A DNA stretch of 32,109 bases from NCBI GenBank assembly GCA_020053945.1, contig JAGVME010000107.1:1-32109 (forward strand), written 5' to 3'. Shown piece by piece: positions 1 through 8,257 of the stretch (position 1 is its first letter; every line of letters starts with the position of its first letter). The notes beneath the pieces were generated by a model. The model was not told where the DNA came from and made no database searches. It saw nothing but the letters and a program-made list of their open reading frames with translations. The stretch comes from Gammaproteobacteria bacterium. GTDB lineage: Bacteria; Pseudomonadota; Gammaproteobacteria; Ga0077554; Ga007554. The position numbers and the translations under genes were made by a program.

Positions 1-2
1 CG

Positions 3-173
3 TTGCAGCAGGGGGGTGTAATTGTAAAGATACGTGAAGTGGCAGCGAAACCACCGGGGGCGCCGCCGCATGCGCCGGGTATGGATGCCCAAGTGCGGCG
101 AGCGCAAGAGCCGCCAGGAGCAGCTTTTCGGCCGCCCGCCACCATCACTCCGCCAGAAGTACCAACAAAATAA
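3..173 (+). CDS. Unidentified protein, C-terminal fragment (proline-rich tail)
   Basis: This open frame runs in from the left edge without a start codon and stops at TAA 171-173, giving about 56 residues. The fragment begins LQQGGVIVKIREV and continues as an alanine/proline-rich tail ending TPPEVPTK. The beta-like start followed by a disordered Pro-rich tail suggests the end of a secreted or envelope protein, but no family can be assigned. It was preferred over the overlapping frame starting at ATG 34 because it is open to the window edge and stops just before a convergent terminator-like hairpin. Being a true gene end is an inference. Confidence 0.45.
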   Translation: MQQGGVIVKIREVAAKPPGAPPHAPGMDAQVRRAQEPPGAAFRPPATITPPEVPTK

Positions 174-207
174 AGGGGGCTGGGCGCCCCTGAAAAAGCG
201 CCCTTTT
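172..207. terminator. Hairpin between converging genes, probable bidirectional terminator
   Basis: The arm AAAGGGGGC (172-180) pairs with GCGCCCTTT (198-206) with one mismatch. On the minus strand it is followed by a T-rich stretch. It lies between the rightward gene fragment ending at 173 and the leftward psiE-like gene ending at 206, so it could end transcription from both sides. Confidence 0.5.
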
Positions 208-661
208 AACCTTCTTCGGTAGCGACAGATCCCGCTTTAGCCAGTACTTTTTCGCGCTGATACATCAGCACTGAACCAATCCGCAATACCGTCAACACCA
301 ACAGCAAGGCACTGAGCGCGTAGAGCTCATCCGGCGTGACCTTGTGCTCGAAAAGCTTGATCATGATTTCACGCAACACAAAGACGATGGCAGCGTCGAC
401 AATAAATGTCATGCGTAAACGCTTGGTATTGAAATACTCTACCAGCGAACGCGACAGTTCAATCAGGATAAACAGCGTGAGCACATCCGAGATGATCTTG
501 GAGTATTGCAGGGTAAGCTCTTTTTCCATGATCAAATCACCGGTATACATAAAAAGACGTATCACACCGATGATGATGCCCAAGGTAATGAACAGCAACA
601 TGAAGCCGAACACAATGCCAACTACCTTGTCAAACAGCTTCATTAAATCTATATTGCCCAT
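206..661 (-). CDS. PsiE family (phosphate-starvation-inducible) membrane protein
   Basis: A 151-residue protein with four predicted membrane helices, near residues 12-35, 55-72, 83-100 and 115-132, and the charged middle segment SLVEYFNTKRLRMTFIVDAA that is typical of the PsiE family (PF06146). It would be an inner-membrane protein. The family is named for E. coli PsiE, which is induced by phosphate starvation and whose biochemical role is unknown. It lies 31 bp downstream of mutM on the same strand and may be cotranscribed. No Pho box was recognised. The family call is fairly firm; the function is not. Confidence 0.75.
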   Translation of the reverse strand: MGNIDLMKLFDKVVGIVFGFMLLFITLGIIIGVIRLFMYTGDLIMEKELTLQYSKIISDVLTLFILIELSRSLVEYFNTKRLRMTFIVDAAIVFVLREIMIKLFEHKVTPDELYALSALLLVLTVLRIGSVLMYQREKVLAKAGSVATEEG

Positions 662-692
662 CTATTTCCGCCTATGTATTTTGTTGAAAAAA

Positions 693-1508
693 TCAGGTTT
701 GACAGCCGGTGCAGTAAAAGGTTGAGCGCTGCCCCTGCCGCAGTTGCGCGATGGGCCGTTGGCAGGAATGGCATGGCTCGCTAGCGCGGCCATACACGTT
801 AAGTTGTTGCTGAAAATATCCCGGCTTGCCTTCGCCATTATAAAAATCACGCAGGGTGGTGCCGCCCTGGATAATAGCGGCATTCAATACCTGTTTAATG
901 GCGGCGGTGAGCCGCTCATAGCGTTTCAGTGCAATGCGTCCGGCATTGCTTCCAGGATGAATGCCTGCCAGGAACAGGCTTTCACTCGCATAAATATTAC
1001 CTACGCCGGTGACAATATGACTGTCCATAATAAACTGTTTTACGCTGAGTATGCGGCCACGCGAGCTTTGGTAAAGATGAACCGGAGTAAAATTGTTATC
1101 CAGCGGTTCCGGGCCTAAATTCCGTAGCAGCGCATGCTGGAGCGGGTCATCGCCTGTCCAGACCACGGCGCCAAAACGCCGGGGGTCACGCAGCCGTAAG
1201 CACTGGCCGCTGGCTAATACAATATCGACATGGTCGTGTTTTTCTGCAGGAATGTTTGCGGGCAATACCCGTAAATTTCCTGACATGCCCAAATGGATAA
1301 TCACCGTACCGGCGCTGCTGCGCAGTAATAAATATTTGCCGCGCCGGTCTATGGCATGAATGGTCTGCCCGGCCAGAGCAGTCGCCAACTGGGAAGACAC
1401 GGGCTGACGCAAGCGGGGGTTGCGCACGATAACCTGCGTCACGCGCTGGCCTAGCGCGTGGGGCGCAATGCCACGACGGGTGGTTTCGACCTCGGGTAGT
1501 TCGGGCAT
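693..1508 (-). CDS. mutM: Formamidopyrimidine-DNA glycosylase (Fpg/MutM)
   Basis: Base-excision repair enzyme that removes 8-oxoguanine and formamidopyrimidines and cuts the abasic site by beta/delta elimination. The 271 residues are normal length. The N-terminus is the invariant MPELPEVETTRRG, with the catalytic proline right after Met and Glu next, which fixes the start. A central HIHLGMSG-like segment (IIHLGMSGNLRV) and the helix-two-turn-helix segment with GVGNIYASE are present. The C-terminal zinc finger has C246, C249, C266 and C269 (CX2C-X16-CX2C). The start is 3 bp downstream of the GldG-like gene stop, so it very probably shares the exporter transcript. Confidence 0.96.
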   Translation of the reverse strand: MPELPEVETTRRGIAPHALGQRVTQVIVRNPRLRQPVSSQLATALAGQTIHAIDRRGKYLLLRSSAGTVIIHLGMSGNLRVLPANIPAEKHDHVDIVLASGQCLRLRDPRRFGAVVWTGDDPLQHALLRNLGPEPLDNNFTPVHLYQSSRGRILSVKQFIMDSHIVTGVGNIYASESLFLAGIHPGSNAGRIALKRYERLTAAIKQVLNAAIIQGGTTLRDFYNGEGKPGYFQQQLNVYGRASEPCHSCQRPIAQLRQGQRSTFYCTGCQT

Positions 1509-1511
1509 GTT

Positions 1512-2882
1512 TTATTGCCTGCGGCGCCGCACCCAGATCAATAAACCAGCGCCTGCCAATAGCAAGGGAATGCCAAACAGGAATGTCACGGCAATAATCC
1601 CCGACGCCACAGGAGACAATGCCAGATTAAGGTCGGGGGCGGTTTTGACGGGGATAGCGATCAAGGTTTCGTCACGGCTCAGCCAGTTCATGATATTCAT
1701 TCCCAGATTGAGATTGCCACCATTGCCAAGATACGCGTTCGAGAGAAAATCACCATCCCCCAGCACAACTACCCGCTGCTGGATGCGTGTCTTGTCATCG
1801 GGCGTGAGGGTACGGCTGATGCTGGCACCCAAGGTTAATGGTCCTGCAATATCTTCATTTTCAGTATAGCGTATCTCACCGGCGAGCGGGCCGGTTTCTG
1901 CCCAGCTACGTTCGCCCGTGATAATGAATGGCTGGCTTTGCCAACCTTCGGGTGCAGTGATTTTCAAGCCACTCGCGATAGGAAAAAGTGTAATAACGTT
2001 AAAACCACGCGTGATGATGTGATTGCCATAATCCGCCGCAAGGGCAAAGGCAGGATTGTTAATGGAATAGACTTGCACGCTGGGATCAACAATCACGCCG
2101 GGCAAAAATTCCACTCCCAGCAACCGCGCAATGGGCGCCAGGCCATGTAACGAACCAGGATCACCCAACCACAACAGGCTACCTCCCTGCGCGAGATAAC
2201 GCTGAATCAGCGTGACTTCGCCGGGCAGTAAATCAAGTTGCGGGCCAGCAATGACAAGTGTCGTGGTGTTGTCAGGAATTTGCCCGTGGGTTGCCAGATT
2301 CAAGGTTTGCGCCTTGAACCCTTTGGCCTCGATCTGGCGCACCCAATCACCAAGATCATGATTAGCACGGCCCAGCGGATTACGTTCGCCATGGCCTTCC
2401 AGAAACACTATCCAGCGCTCACCATTACGGAGCAGGCGTTGCAGGGCATTGGTAATGCCCTGTTCACTGGTGTCGCGGATTATTTCCTTGCGGCCTGCAT
2501 AACGCAGCACCAGCTCACCCTCGGCGCTGACGCCTTCATCACGCACTTGATTGGGCGCTGCGGTGGGATCGACAAAGGTCAATTGAATATCCGCTTTGTG
2601 GCGCTGGTAGCGCGCGATCATTTCTGTGATGGATTTGCGATTACTGCCTACTGCGCGCACAAAGGCGCTCACCGTAATCGGGCCTTTGGCCTGATTCAGC
2701 AATGCGACGCTGGCTGCAGAGAGGGTGTGCCGGCCACTGGCTGTCCAGTCTGCCTGATAGTCGTAGCGCGTGCTTAACCAGGCCAGCATACCGATGATGC
2801 TGATGAACAACACTACCAGCAACGTATTTTTCAATCGCAGAAAACGGCGTGTTTTATGGGTGGCCTTCATAAATAATGGCAT
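1512..2882 (-). CDS. GldG-family ABC-exporter accessory protein
   Basis: A 456-residue protein with a membrane helix near residues 20-38, a large periplasmic part and a C-terminal helix (about 427-450) ending in WVRRRRQ. This matches the GldG / ABC-type uncharacterised transport family (PF09822): a YDYQADWTASGRHTLSAAS start, an IVFLEGHGERNPLG segment and VIAGPQLDLLPGE. The family is named after Flavobacterium gliding genes but is common in non-gliding proteobacteria, where its substrate is unknown. It is 3 bp from the permease gene upstream and 3 bp from mutM downstream. ATG 2882 is the longest start; ATG 2870 (MKATHKTRRF) is equally possible because neither has a clear ribosome binding site. 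Confidence 0.85.
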   Translation of the reverse strand: MPLFMKATHKTRRFLRLKNTLLVVLFISIIGMLAWLSTRYDYQADWTASGRHTLSAASVALLNQAKGPITVSAFVRAVGSNRKSITEMIARYQRHKADIQLTFVDPTAAPNQVRDEGVSAEGELVLRYAGRKEIIRDTSEQGITNALQRLLRNGERWIVFLEGHGERNPLGRANHDLGDWVRQIEAKGFKAQTLNLATHGQIPDNTTTLVIAGPQLDLLPGEVTLIQRYLAQGGSLLWLGDPGSLHGLAPIARLLGVEFLPGVIVDPSVQVYSINNPAFALAADYGNHIITRGFNVITLFPIASGLKITAPEGWQSQPFIITGERSWAETGPLAGEIRYTENEDIAGPLTLGASISRTLTPDDKTRIQQRVVVLGDGDFLSNAYLGNGGNLNLGMNIMNWLSRDETLIAIPVKTAPDLNLALSPVASGIIAVTFLFGIPLLLAGAGLLIWVRRRRQ

Positions 2883-2885
2883 AGA

Positions 2886-3656
2886 TCAGGGCCGCATCCG
2901 ATCGGCATTAAGGCGATGCACGCTCAGGCCAAGAAACAAGACGATCAGCAGCACATAATAAATGACGTCACTGCTATCAAACATGCCTTTGAGCAGCGTT
3001 TCATAATGGCGTAACATGGATAAATAACCAAATATGCTGCCTGCCACGTTAGGACTATTTTCAGCGCCATTATTGCCCGCCCAATCGAGGAGCCATAAAA
3101 GCAGGAGCACACCGAACGTACTGACTGCCGCAACTACCGGCTGCGCCGTCAAGGTTGACATAAACAATCCCACCGCCGCAAAACTAGCCAGCAGCAAGCC
3201 CAGCCCCAGCAATCCTGACAACAGCATGCCACCGTCCAGCGCGCCCCCCAGCAACAAGGCCAATGGCATCAGCGTAATCAGTGATAGCATGATCAGCAGA
3301 AAACCCATGATACCTAGGTATTTCCCCAGAATAATCTCGGCCATGGAAACCGGGGAAGAAAATAACAGGCTGATGGTTTGTGCTTTGCGTTCCTCGCTAA
3401 TCAGGCGCATTGTCACCAACGGCACCACCAGCAACAGCAAAATAGCGGCATTCCCAAACAACGGCACAATCACCAGCTCGGTCATGCCGGGGGCGCCCTC
3501 CAACGCGGCGAGGCGCGGTTGCACTTGCAGGAAAACATCCACTTGGGCAAGAAAGATGTACGCGAGAATAAATTGCACCACCGCTAAAATTGTCCAGGCC
3601 AGCGGCGAAAGAAATAGGCTGCGTAACTCGCGTGCGGCAATCGAAAAGATGATCAT
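2886..3656 (-). CDS. ABC-2 type permease (GldF-like)
   Basis: A 256-residue inner-membrane protein with about six hydrophobic helices, an N-terminal MIIFSIAARELRSLFLSPLAW (cytoplasmic start plus first helix) and the conserved EERKAQTISLLFSSPVS stretch of ABC-2 permeases before helix three. It would be the membrane channel partner of the ATPase encoded immediately upstream (overlap of 4 bases, ATGA type) and of the GldG-like protein downstream. The substrate is unknown. The overlapping stop/start points to translational coupling. Confidence 0.88.
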   Translation of the reverse strand: MIIFSIAARELRSLFLSPLAWTILAVVQFILAYIFLAQVDVFLQVQPRLAALEGAPGMTELVIVPLFGNAAILLLLVVPLVTMRLISEERKAQTISLLFSSPVSMAEIILGKYLGIMGFLLIMLSLITLMPLALLLGGALDGGMLLSGLLGLGLLLASFAAVGLFMSTLTAQPVVAAVSTFGVLLLLWLLDWAGNNGAENSPNVAGSIFGYLSMLRHYETLLKGMFDSSDVIYYVLLIVLFLGLSVHRLNADRMRP

Positions 3657-4639
3657 GCCGCCGCGTCCCGCGTAACATCATCTGCCGGGTGTTGTTCGGT
3701 GCGGGTGATGTCAACAAAAATCTGCTCCAGCGATGCCCGTTCCGGAATTAATTCATAGAGCCGCCAACCCTGCTGTACGGCACGCGCCACTAATGCCTCA
3801 GCAGGATTGTGCGTTAATAAATCTGGAGAAACATGATGCAGGCGCACCCGGCCATCCGCCAAAAGCTCCACCGACCCAATGCCCGGCAACGCGGCAAGCT
3901 CGGTAAGCGGCGGCATATTATGCAAGCCCACCACCACGCTCGATGAATGCATGCGCGCTTGCAGGCCAGCCAACGTGTCACTCAACATCAACCGGCCTTT
4001 GTGGATGATCTGCACGCGGTCACAGGTGGCCTGTATCTCCGGCAGGATATGCGTAGACAGGATCACGCCATGCTCGGCGCTTAACTCGCGGATCAGGGCG
4101 CGAATCTCGCGCATCTGGATGGGATCTAGCCCTACGGTTGGCTCATCCAGAATTACCAATGCGGGCATATGCACAATCGCTTGGGCAATGCCCACGCGTT
4201 GCTGGTAACCCTTGGAAAGGTTGCCGATCAGGCGGCGGCCGACTTCGGTGAGGCCGCAACGCTGTTTGGCGCGCTCGATGGCAAGGCGTCGCTCACCCCG
4301 TGGGATGCGGCGCAGGCGCGCGCAATATTGCAGGTATTCATCAACTGTCAGCTCACGGTAGAGCGGTGGTTGGTCGGGCAGGTAACCCAATGCCGCCTTG
4401 GCCTGCCTGGGCTGTTTGAGCATATCTACGCCGTTAATCAACACCCGCCCCGCGCTGGGAGCCAGATTACCGCTCAAAATTTGCATGGTGGTGGATTTTC
4501 CCGCGCCGTTAGGGCCGAGGAACCCCAACACCTCTCCCCGGTGGACTTCAAAACTGAGATCGTTCAGCGCGCAGGTCCCCCCAAAGTAACGGCAAAGGTG
4601 TTCAACACGAACTAGCGCTGGGGTATCCATAAGTGTCAT
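3653..4639 (-). CDS. ABC transporter ATPase (GldA-like)
   Basis: A 328-residue ABC ATPase with Walker A GPNGAGKST (near residue 40), signature LSKGYQQRVGIAQ, Walker B LVILDEPTVGLDP and switch histidine in STHILPE. The roughly 100-residue C-terminal extension is usual for ABC-2 exporter ATPases. It is the first gene of the leftward cluster ATPase-permease-GldG-mutM-psiE. The listed start ATG 4639 overlaps a perfect TATAAT (4638-4643 on the minus strand). If that is the -10 box, translation must begin at the second ATG, 4630 (MDTPALVRVEHL), which also fits family N-termini better. Neither start has an obvious ribosome binding site. Confidence 0.9.
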   Translation of the reverse strand: MTLMDTPALVRVEHLCRYFGGTCALNDLSFEVHRGEVLGFLGPNGAGKSTTMQILSGNLAPSAGRVLINGVDMLKQPRQAKAALGYLPDQPPLYRELTVDEYLQYCARLRRIPRGERRLAIERAKQRCGLTEVGRRLIGNLSKGYQQRVGIAQAIVHMPALVILDEPTVGLDPIQMREIRALIRELSAEHGVILSTHILPEIQATCDRVQIIHKGRLMLSDTLAGLQARMHSSSVVVGLHNMPPLTELAALPGIGSVELLADGRVRLHHVSPDLLTHNPAEALVARAVQQGWRLYELIPERASLEQIFVDITRTEQHPADDVTRDAAA

Positions 4640-4643
4640 TATA
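4638..4643 (-). promoter_or_regulatory. Possible -10 box of the exporter/mutM cluster
   Basis: TATAAT on the minus strand overlaps the first ATG of the ATPase gene. A weak -35 candidate (TGGCAA) lies 18 bases further upstream. If used, the transcript would begin close to the second ATG at 4630 and be almost leaderless. This is an inference from a single good hexamer. Confidence 0.3.
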
Positions 4644-4668
4644 TTGGCTTAAGGGGTATCTTTGCCAT

Positions 4669-4692
4669 GCTTGTTTTTTCGCTTGTTTTTTC
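4669..4692. repeat. Tandem 12-bp direct repeat (GCTTGTTTTTTC x2)
   Basis: Two exact, adjacent copies at 4669-4680 and 4681-4692 in the 174-bp spacer between the divergent exporter cluster and the MscS gene. Read leftward they give two phased A6 tracts, about one helical turn apart, upstream of the possible exporter promoter. They could bend DNA or bind a regulator. Confidence 0.85.
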
Positions 4693-4813
4693 ACTAGGGG
4701 GTGCCGCTATAAATTCACGGTACTGGAATCCGCAGGCGGCGCTACTCCTTCAAGAGAGCCGTTCCCTCGCGCTTTGATCGAATTCATAGAGCATCCTAAA
4801 CTACTTTTAGTAC

Positions 4814-6118
4814 ATGGATATGGATATGGATGATTTAACCACGTTATTACGTCACTGGATGGACGCCCTCAGCACGCCCGCTGTGCAAATACAGCTCGGC
4901 ATCATCGTTTGCGCGGGTTTGTTTGGCGCCTGGTTGTACCGTTATTGGACGCAACGGCTCACCACATTGGCAGCCGACTCCCCCGATCACTGGTTACGTG
5001 ATTTCTTCTTGCGCGGATTATCGCGGATTATTTTTCCCTTTGGCATGTTCCTGTTCATGGCCGTGGGACGGGTTATTTTACGCAAGGCGCGCATAGACAT
5101 TGAACTACTCGAAAGCGTAATGCCCTTGGCCCTTTCCTGGGCAACCATTCGCCTGGCAGTGTTTATTTTGCGCACCAGCTTTAATCCGACCCGCACCCTT
5201 AAAGCATGGGAAGGCATCATCAGCACCACGCTGTGGGTAGCCGTCGCATTACATTTATTGGGATGGTTACCGGATATTTTGAACGCGATGGACGAAATTG
5301 CGTTCCACGCGGGTAAAGTGCACATTTCGCTGCTGACGGTCACCAAATTAGTCCTGGCCGTCGCCAGCTTGTTGATATTGGCGTTATGGCTGTCTAATTT
5401 TATCGAAAAACGCCTGGCAGGCGCCAGTGGCATGGACGCTGGCATGCGCATCGGCCTCGCCAAGTTCAGCCGCTTCCTGTTGCTGACGCTTGCCCTGCTA
5501 CTTTCATTGTATAGCGCGGGCATTGATTTAACCGCGCTGGCGGTTTTTGGCGGCGCCTTGGGCGTGGGGTTAGGTTTTGGCTTGCAACGGATTGCCAGCA
5601 ATTTTATCAGCGGTTTTATCCTGGTGATGGACCGTTCGATCCGGCCGGGCGATGTCATCACCACTGGCAACACCTATGGCTGGGTACAGGAAATGCGCGC
5701 CCGCTACGTCGTCGTGCATACGCGCGATGGGTCTGATACCCTTATCCCCAATGAAAAACTCATCATCTCGGATGTGATTAACTGGAGCTATGCAAACCCC
5801 AACATGAGCGTTTCATTGGCGCTGCGCATCAGCTACCACGATGATCCGGAGTACGCCATGCAAATCATGCTCGACCTCGCCCGCGATCATGCTCGCGTCC
5901 TCAGCGATCCGGCACCCAGCTGCATCTTAAAAGATTTCAATGACACCGGCATTACGCTGGAAATGAGCGTATGGATCAATGATCCGGAAGCTGGCATCAC
6001 TAATGTACGCTCCGATCTTTATGTGGCAATCTGGAAAGCTTTCAAAAAACACGGCATCATGATTCCTTACGCGCAAAAAGATGCGCCTGCATTACCCGCA
6101 CCACCTCCAGCACTATAA
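4814..6118 (+). CDS. MscS-family mechanosensitive ion channel
   Basis: A 434-residue inner-membrane protein with five to six hydrophobic helices before the family core. The pore helix/beta domain is clear: ALAVFGGALGVGLGFGLQ, then RIASNFISGFILVMDRSIRPGD, then a VVVHTRDGSDTLIPNEKLI segment and a C-terminal alpha/beta domain. MscS-type channels open under membrane tension and release solutes on hypo-osmotic shock; larger family members like this one may have other gating. The gene starts with three tandem ATGGAT units (4814-4831), so translation could begin at ATG 4814, 4820 or 4826; no clear ribosome binding site separates them. The next gene follows after 33 bp. Confidence 0.92.
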   Translation: MDMDMDDLTTLLRHWMDALSTPAVQIQLGIIVCAGLFGAWLYRYWTQRLTTLAADSPDHWLRDFFLRGLSRIIFPFGMFLFMAVGRVILRKARIDIELLESVMPLALSWATIRLAVFILRTSFNPTRTLKAWEGIISTTLWVAVALHLLGWLPDILNAMDEIAFHAGKVHISLLTVTKLVLAVASLLILALWLSNFIEKRLAGASGMDAGMRIGLAKFSRFLLLTLALLLSLYSAGIDLTALAVFGGALGVGLGFGLQRIASNFISGFILVMDRSIRPGDVITTGNTYGWVQEMRARYVVVHTRDGSDTLIPNEKLIISDVINWSYANPNMSVSLALRISYHDDPEYAMQIMLDLARDHARVLSDPAPSCILKDFNDTGITLEMSVWINDPEAGITNVRSDLYVAIWKAFKKHGIMIPYAQKDAPALPAPPPAL

Positions 6119-6151
6119 AATAACCACCCTAAATACACTACAAGGCATAAG

Positions 6152-7525
6152 ATGGCGGACATCAACAAACAAAAAGTTGCCACCCCCGCGCTGCAAGATC
6201 TCCACTCCGTTCACTACATGGAACATCTTGCCCAAGTAAACCAGACACAAGATGTAACCACCTCCAGCGACATTTATAATACCCAAGGTGTATTGGTCGC
6301 GCGCAAGGGCGTAAACATACACTACGACACCGCGCGGCGCATTGCCCAGCATAAACTGGCCGCCGCCATTGAACAGCAAATTGTCATTGCGGACAGCATT
6401 ACCACCCTTTCCTTGGTCCAATCATTTGAAGAGCTAAGCACTCAGGCACCGGATATCAAGAAAATCCATGATGGATTTTTATTCGAGAAAGATTTTTACG
6501 CGATCTTTTCTTACCATCCCCTGCATCCAGTATTGCTTCAAAAGCTCTCCGTGCTGAAAAACCAAAAACCCTCGTTATTTGCACAATCGGTATTTTGCTC
6601 ATGGCTTGCGGCATTGATCGGCCGGGAGATGAAGCTGCCCACCTTGGACCTTTACAGTGTAACCATGGCCGCGCTGGTGCGCGATATAGGTTTGTTGCAT
6701 CTTCCGCCTATATTACTGGAAAAAACCGGCGCCTATACATTCCAAGATTGGCACGCCATGCAGAGCCACTCCATCGTAAGCGGCATCCTGGTAGAAAATG
6801 CCCATGGTATGCCTGCCACAATGGCGCGGGCCGTGGTAGAACACCATGAGCGGTATAACGGAATGGGTTATCCCAAGGCCACTGAAGGAAAACAACTCAG
6901 TCTACTGGGACAGATTGTCGCGTTGGCGGATAGCATAGCTGCGCTACGCTTTAAAAAATTCAATAAAACCGGGGGCAATATACGCGATGTCACCCCATTT
7001 TTACAAATGAACGGGGAAGCTTTTCATCCCGCGGTATACGCCATGGCGCATGGCATCCTTGGAAAATCAAACATATCCCGCAGCAATACCTCCGGCACAA
7101 AAACCTATGCCGGCTTCATTACACAACTTCATGACAACGCCCTGGAAATACAACGTGCCGTCAATATGCTGGCCAACCTGCCGCCCGAACTCATTGACCC
7201 CCATAATCACCACGGAAAATATGGCAAGACCCTCGCGAAAGTCATTACGCAAGTATTGGGGATAATCATAAAATCCGGCATGGTGCGCGGCGAAATAATT
7301 ACGTGGCTGGACGCCAAAAAAAATTCCCCAGAAGAGGCGGATATGGAAGAGTTGCGTGAAATGGAACTCATGCAGGCCGAATTGCTTTGGCAGCTCAATA
7401 AAGTGCAGCGCACGCTCAATGCTTTCTTCACCGAAGAGGCGCAAGATGCCCATCCTGCCTGGCAGGCGCTCAAACGATATGCTGACCATCTATGGCCAGG
7501 ACAGGCCTCCGCGCAATCAACTTGA
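6152..7525 (+). CDS. HD-GYP domain protein with degenerate metal site
   Basis: A 457-residue cytoplasmic protein. Residues about 1-140 form an N-terminal domain like those preceding HD-GYP domains, about 140-310 an HD-GYP domain and about 330-457 a helical tail. HD-GYP proteins normally hydrolyse cyclic-di-GMP with an iron centre. Here the HD pair reads R177-D178 (VRDIGLLHLP instead of HDIGK), and the upstream conserved histidine of the first helix is not visible. H206, H231-H232, GYP (239-241) and D260 remain. Enzymatic activity is therefore doubtful, and a binding or signalling role is possible. It is 33 bp after the MscS gene on the same strand and ends 30 bp from the converging urtE. Confidence 0.85.
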   Translation: MADINKQKVATPALQDLHSVHYMEHLAQVNQTQDVTTSSDIYNTQGVLVARKGVNIHYDTARRIAQHKLAAAIEQQIVIADSITTLSLVQSFEELSTQAPDIKKIHDGFLFEKDFYAIFSYHPLHPVLLQKLSVLKNQKPSLFAQSVFCSWLAALIGREMKLPTLDLYSVTMAALVRDIGLLHLPPILLEKTGAYTFQDWHAMQSHSIVSGILVENAHGMPATMARAVVEHHERYNGMGYPKATEGKQLSLLGQIVALADSIAALRFKKFNKTGGNIRDVTPFLQMNGEAFHPAVYAMAHGILGKSNISRSNTSGTKTYAGFITQLHDNALEIQRAVNMLANLPPELIDPHNHHGKYGKTLAKVITQVLGIIIKSGMVRGEIITWLDAKKNSPEEADMEELREMELMQAELLWQLNKVQRTLNAFFTEEAQDAHPAWQALKRYADHLWPGQASAQST

Positions 7526-7555
7526 GTTTCGCTGGTCGGGGATGAATAAAAATAG

Positions 7556-8257
7556 CTATACCGCCAAGTATTGGCCGATTATTTTTTCATCCAGGCTCGC
7601 CATTGCACCCGAAGCGACGATACGCCCTTTTTCCATAATGCGGAAATGGTCGCCCGCACGTTGCGCAAACGCCAGTTTCTGTTCGATCAGCAACACGGTC
7701 ACATTCTGTTCGCGATTCAACCGGATAATCACCTCGCTGATATCATGCACAATATTCGGTTGTATGCCTTCCGTGGGTTCATCCAGGATCAACAATCGGG
7801 GGGCGGCGCAGAGCGCGCGGCCAATAGCTAACTGTTGTTGCTGCCCACCTGACAAGTCCCCGCCGCGGCGCCCCAGCATTTTCTTTAAGACCGGAAACAT
7901 TTCGAACACGCTGCCGGGTATATCAACCACCTTGTCGCGGCGTCCGGCAAGGCCCATCTTCAGGTTTTCCTCTACGCTCAACTGAGAAAATATCTCACGC
8001 CCCTGCGGGACATACGCGATCCCTGACCAGGCGCGCCTATGGGGCGGCATTTCAGTAATGTTTTTTTGCGCGAAAGTAATAGTCCCGGAGGCCACTGGCA
8101 ACACACCCATCAGGCATTTCAGCAAGGTGGTTTTGCCTACACCATTGCGCCCCAGTATCACTGTGCATGAACCTTCAGGCACCTCAAAAGTAACATCACG
8201 TAATATGTGGCTGCCACCATAATATTGGTTAATGCCATTGACAGAAAGCATAGCCAT
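7556..8257 (-). CDS. urtE: Urea ABC transporter ATPase UrtE
   Basis: Second ATPase of the high-affinity urea importer (LivF-like). About 233 residues with Walker A GRNGVGKT, signature LSGGQQQQLAIGRAL, Walker B LLILDEPTEGI and the urea-type N-terminus INQYYGGSHILRDV. The open frame reaches TTG 8260, but ATG 8257, overlapping the urtD stop (TGATG), or ATG 8251 (MLSVNGINQYYG) are better starts. It is the last gene of the urt operon. Confidence 0.94.
   Translation of the reverse strand: MAMLSVNGINQYYGGSHILRDVTFEVPEGSCTVILGRNGVGKTTLLKCLMGVLPVASGTITFAQKNITEMPPHRRAWSGIAYVPQGREIFSQLSVEENLKMGLAGRRDKVVDIPGSVFEMFPVLKKMLGRRGGDLSGGQQQQLAIGRALCAAPRLLILDEPTEGIQPNIVHDISEVIIRLNREQNVTVLLIEQKLAFAQRAGDHFRIMEKGRIVASGAMASLDEKIIGQYLAV

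Noticed and set aside
34-222. 62-codon plus-strand frame at the left edge
   Set aside because: Arg-rich translation that runs into the psiE 3' end; the overlapping frame ending at 173 is a better gene end.
3034-3675. 213-codon plus-strand frame opposite the permease gene
   Set aside because: Low-complexity Ser/Pro/Asn translation typical of an antisense shadow of a membrane protein gene.
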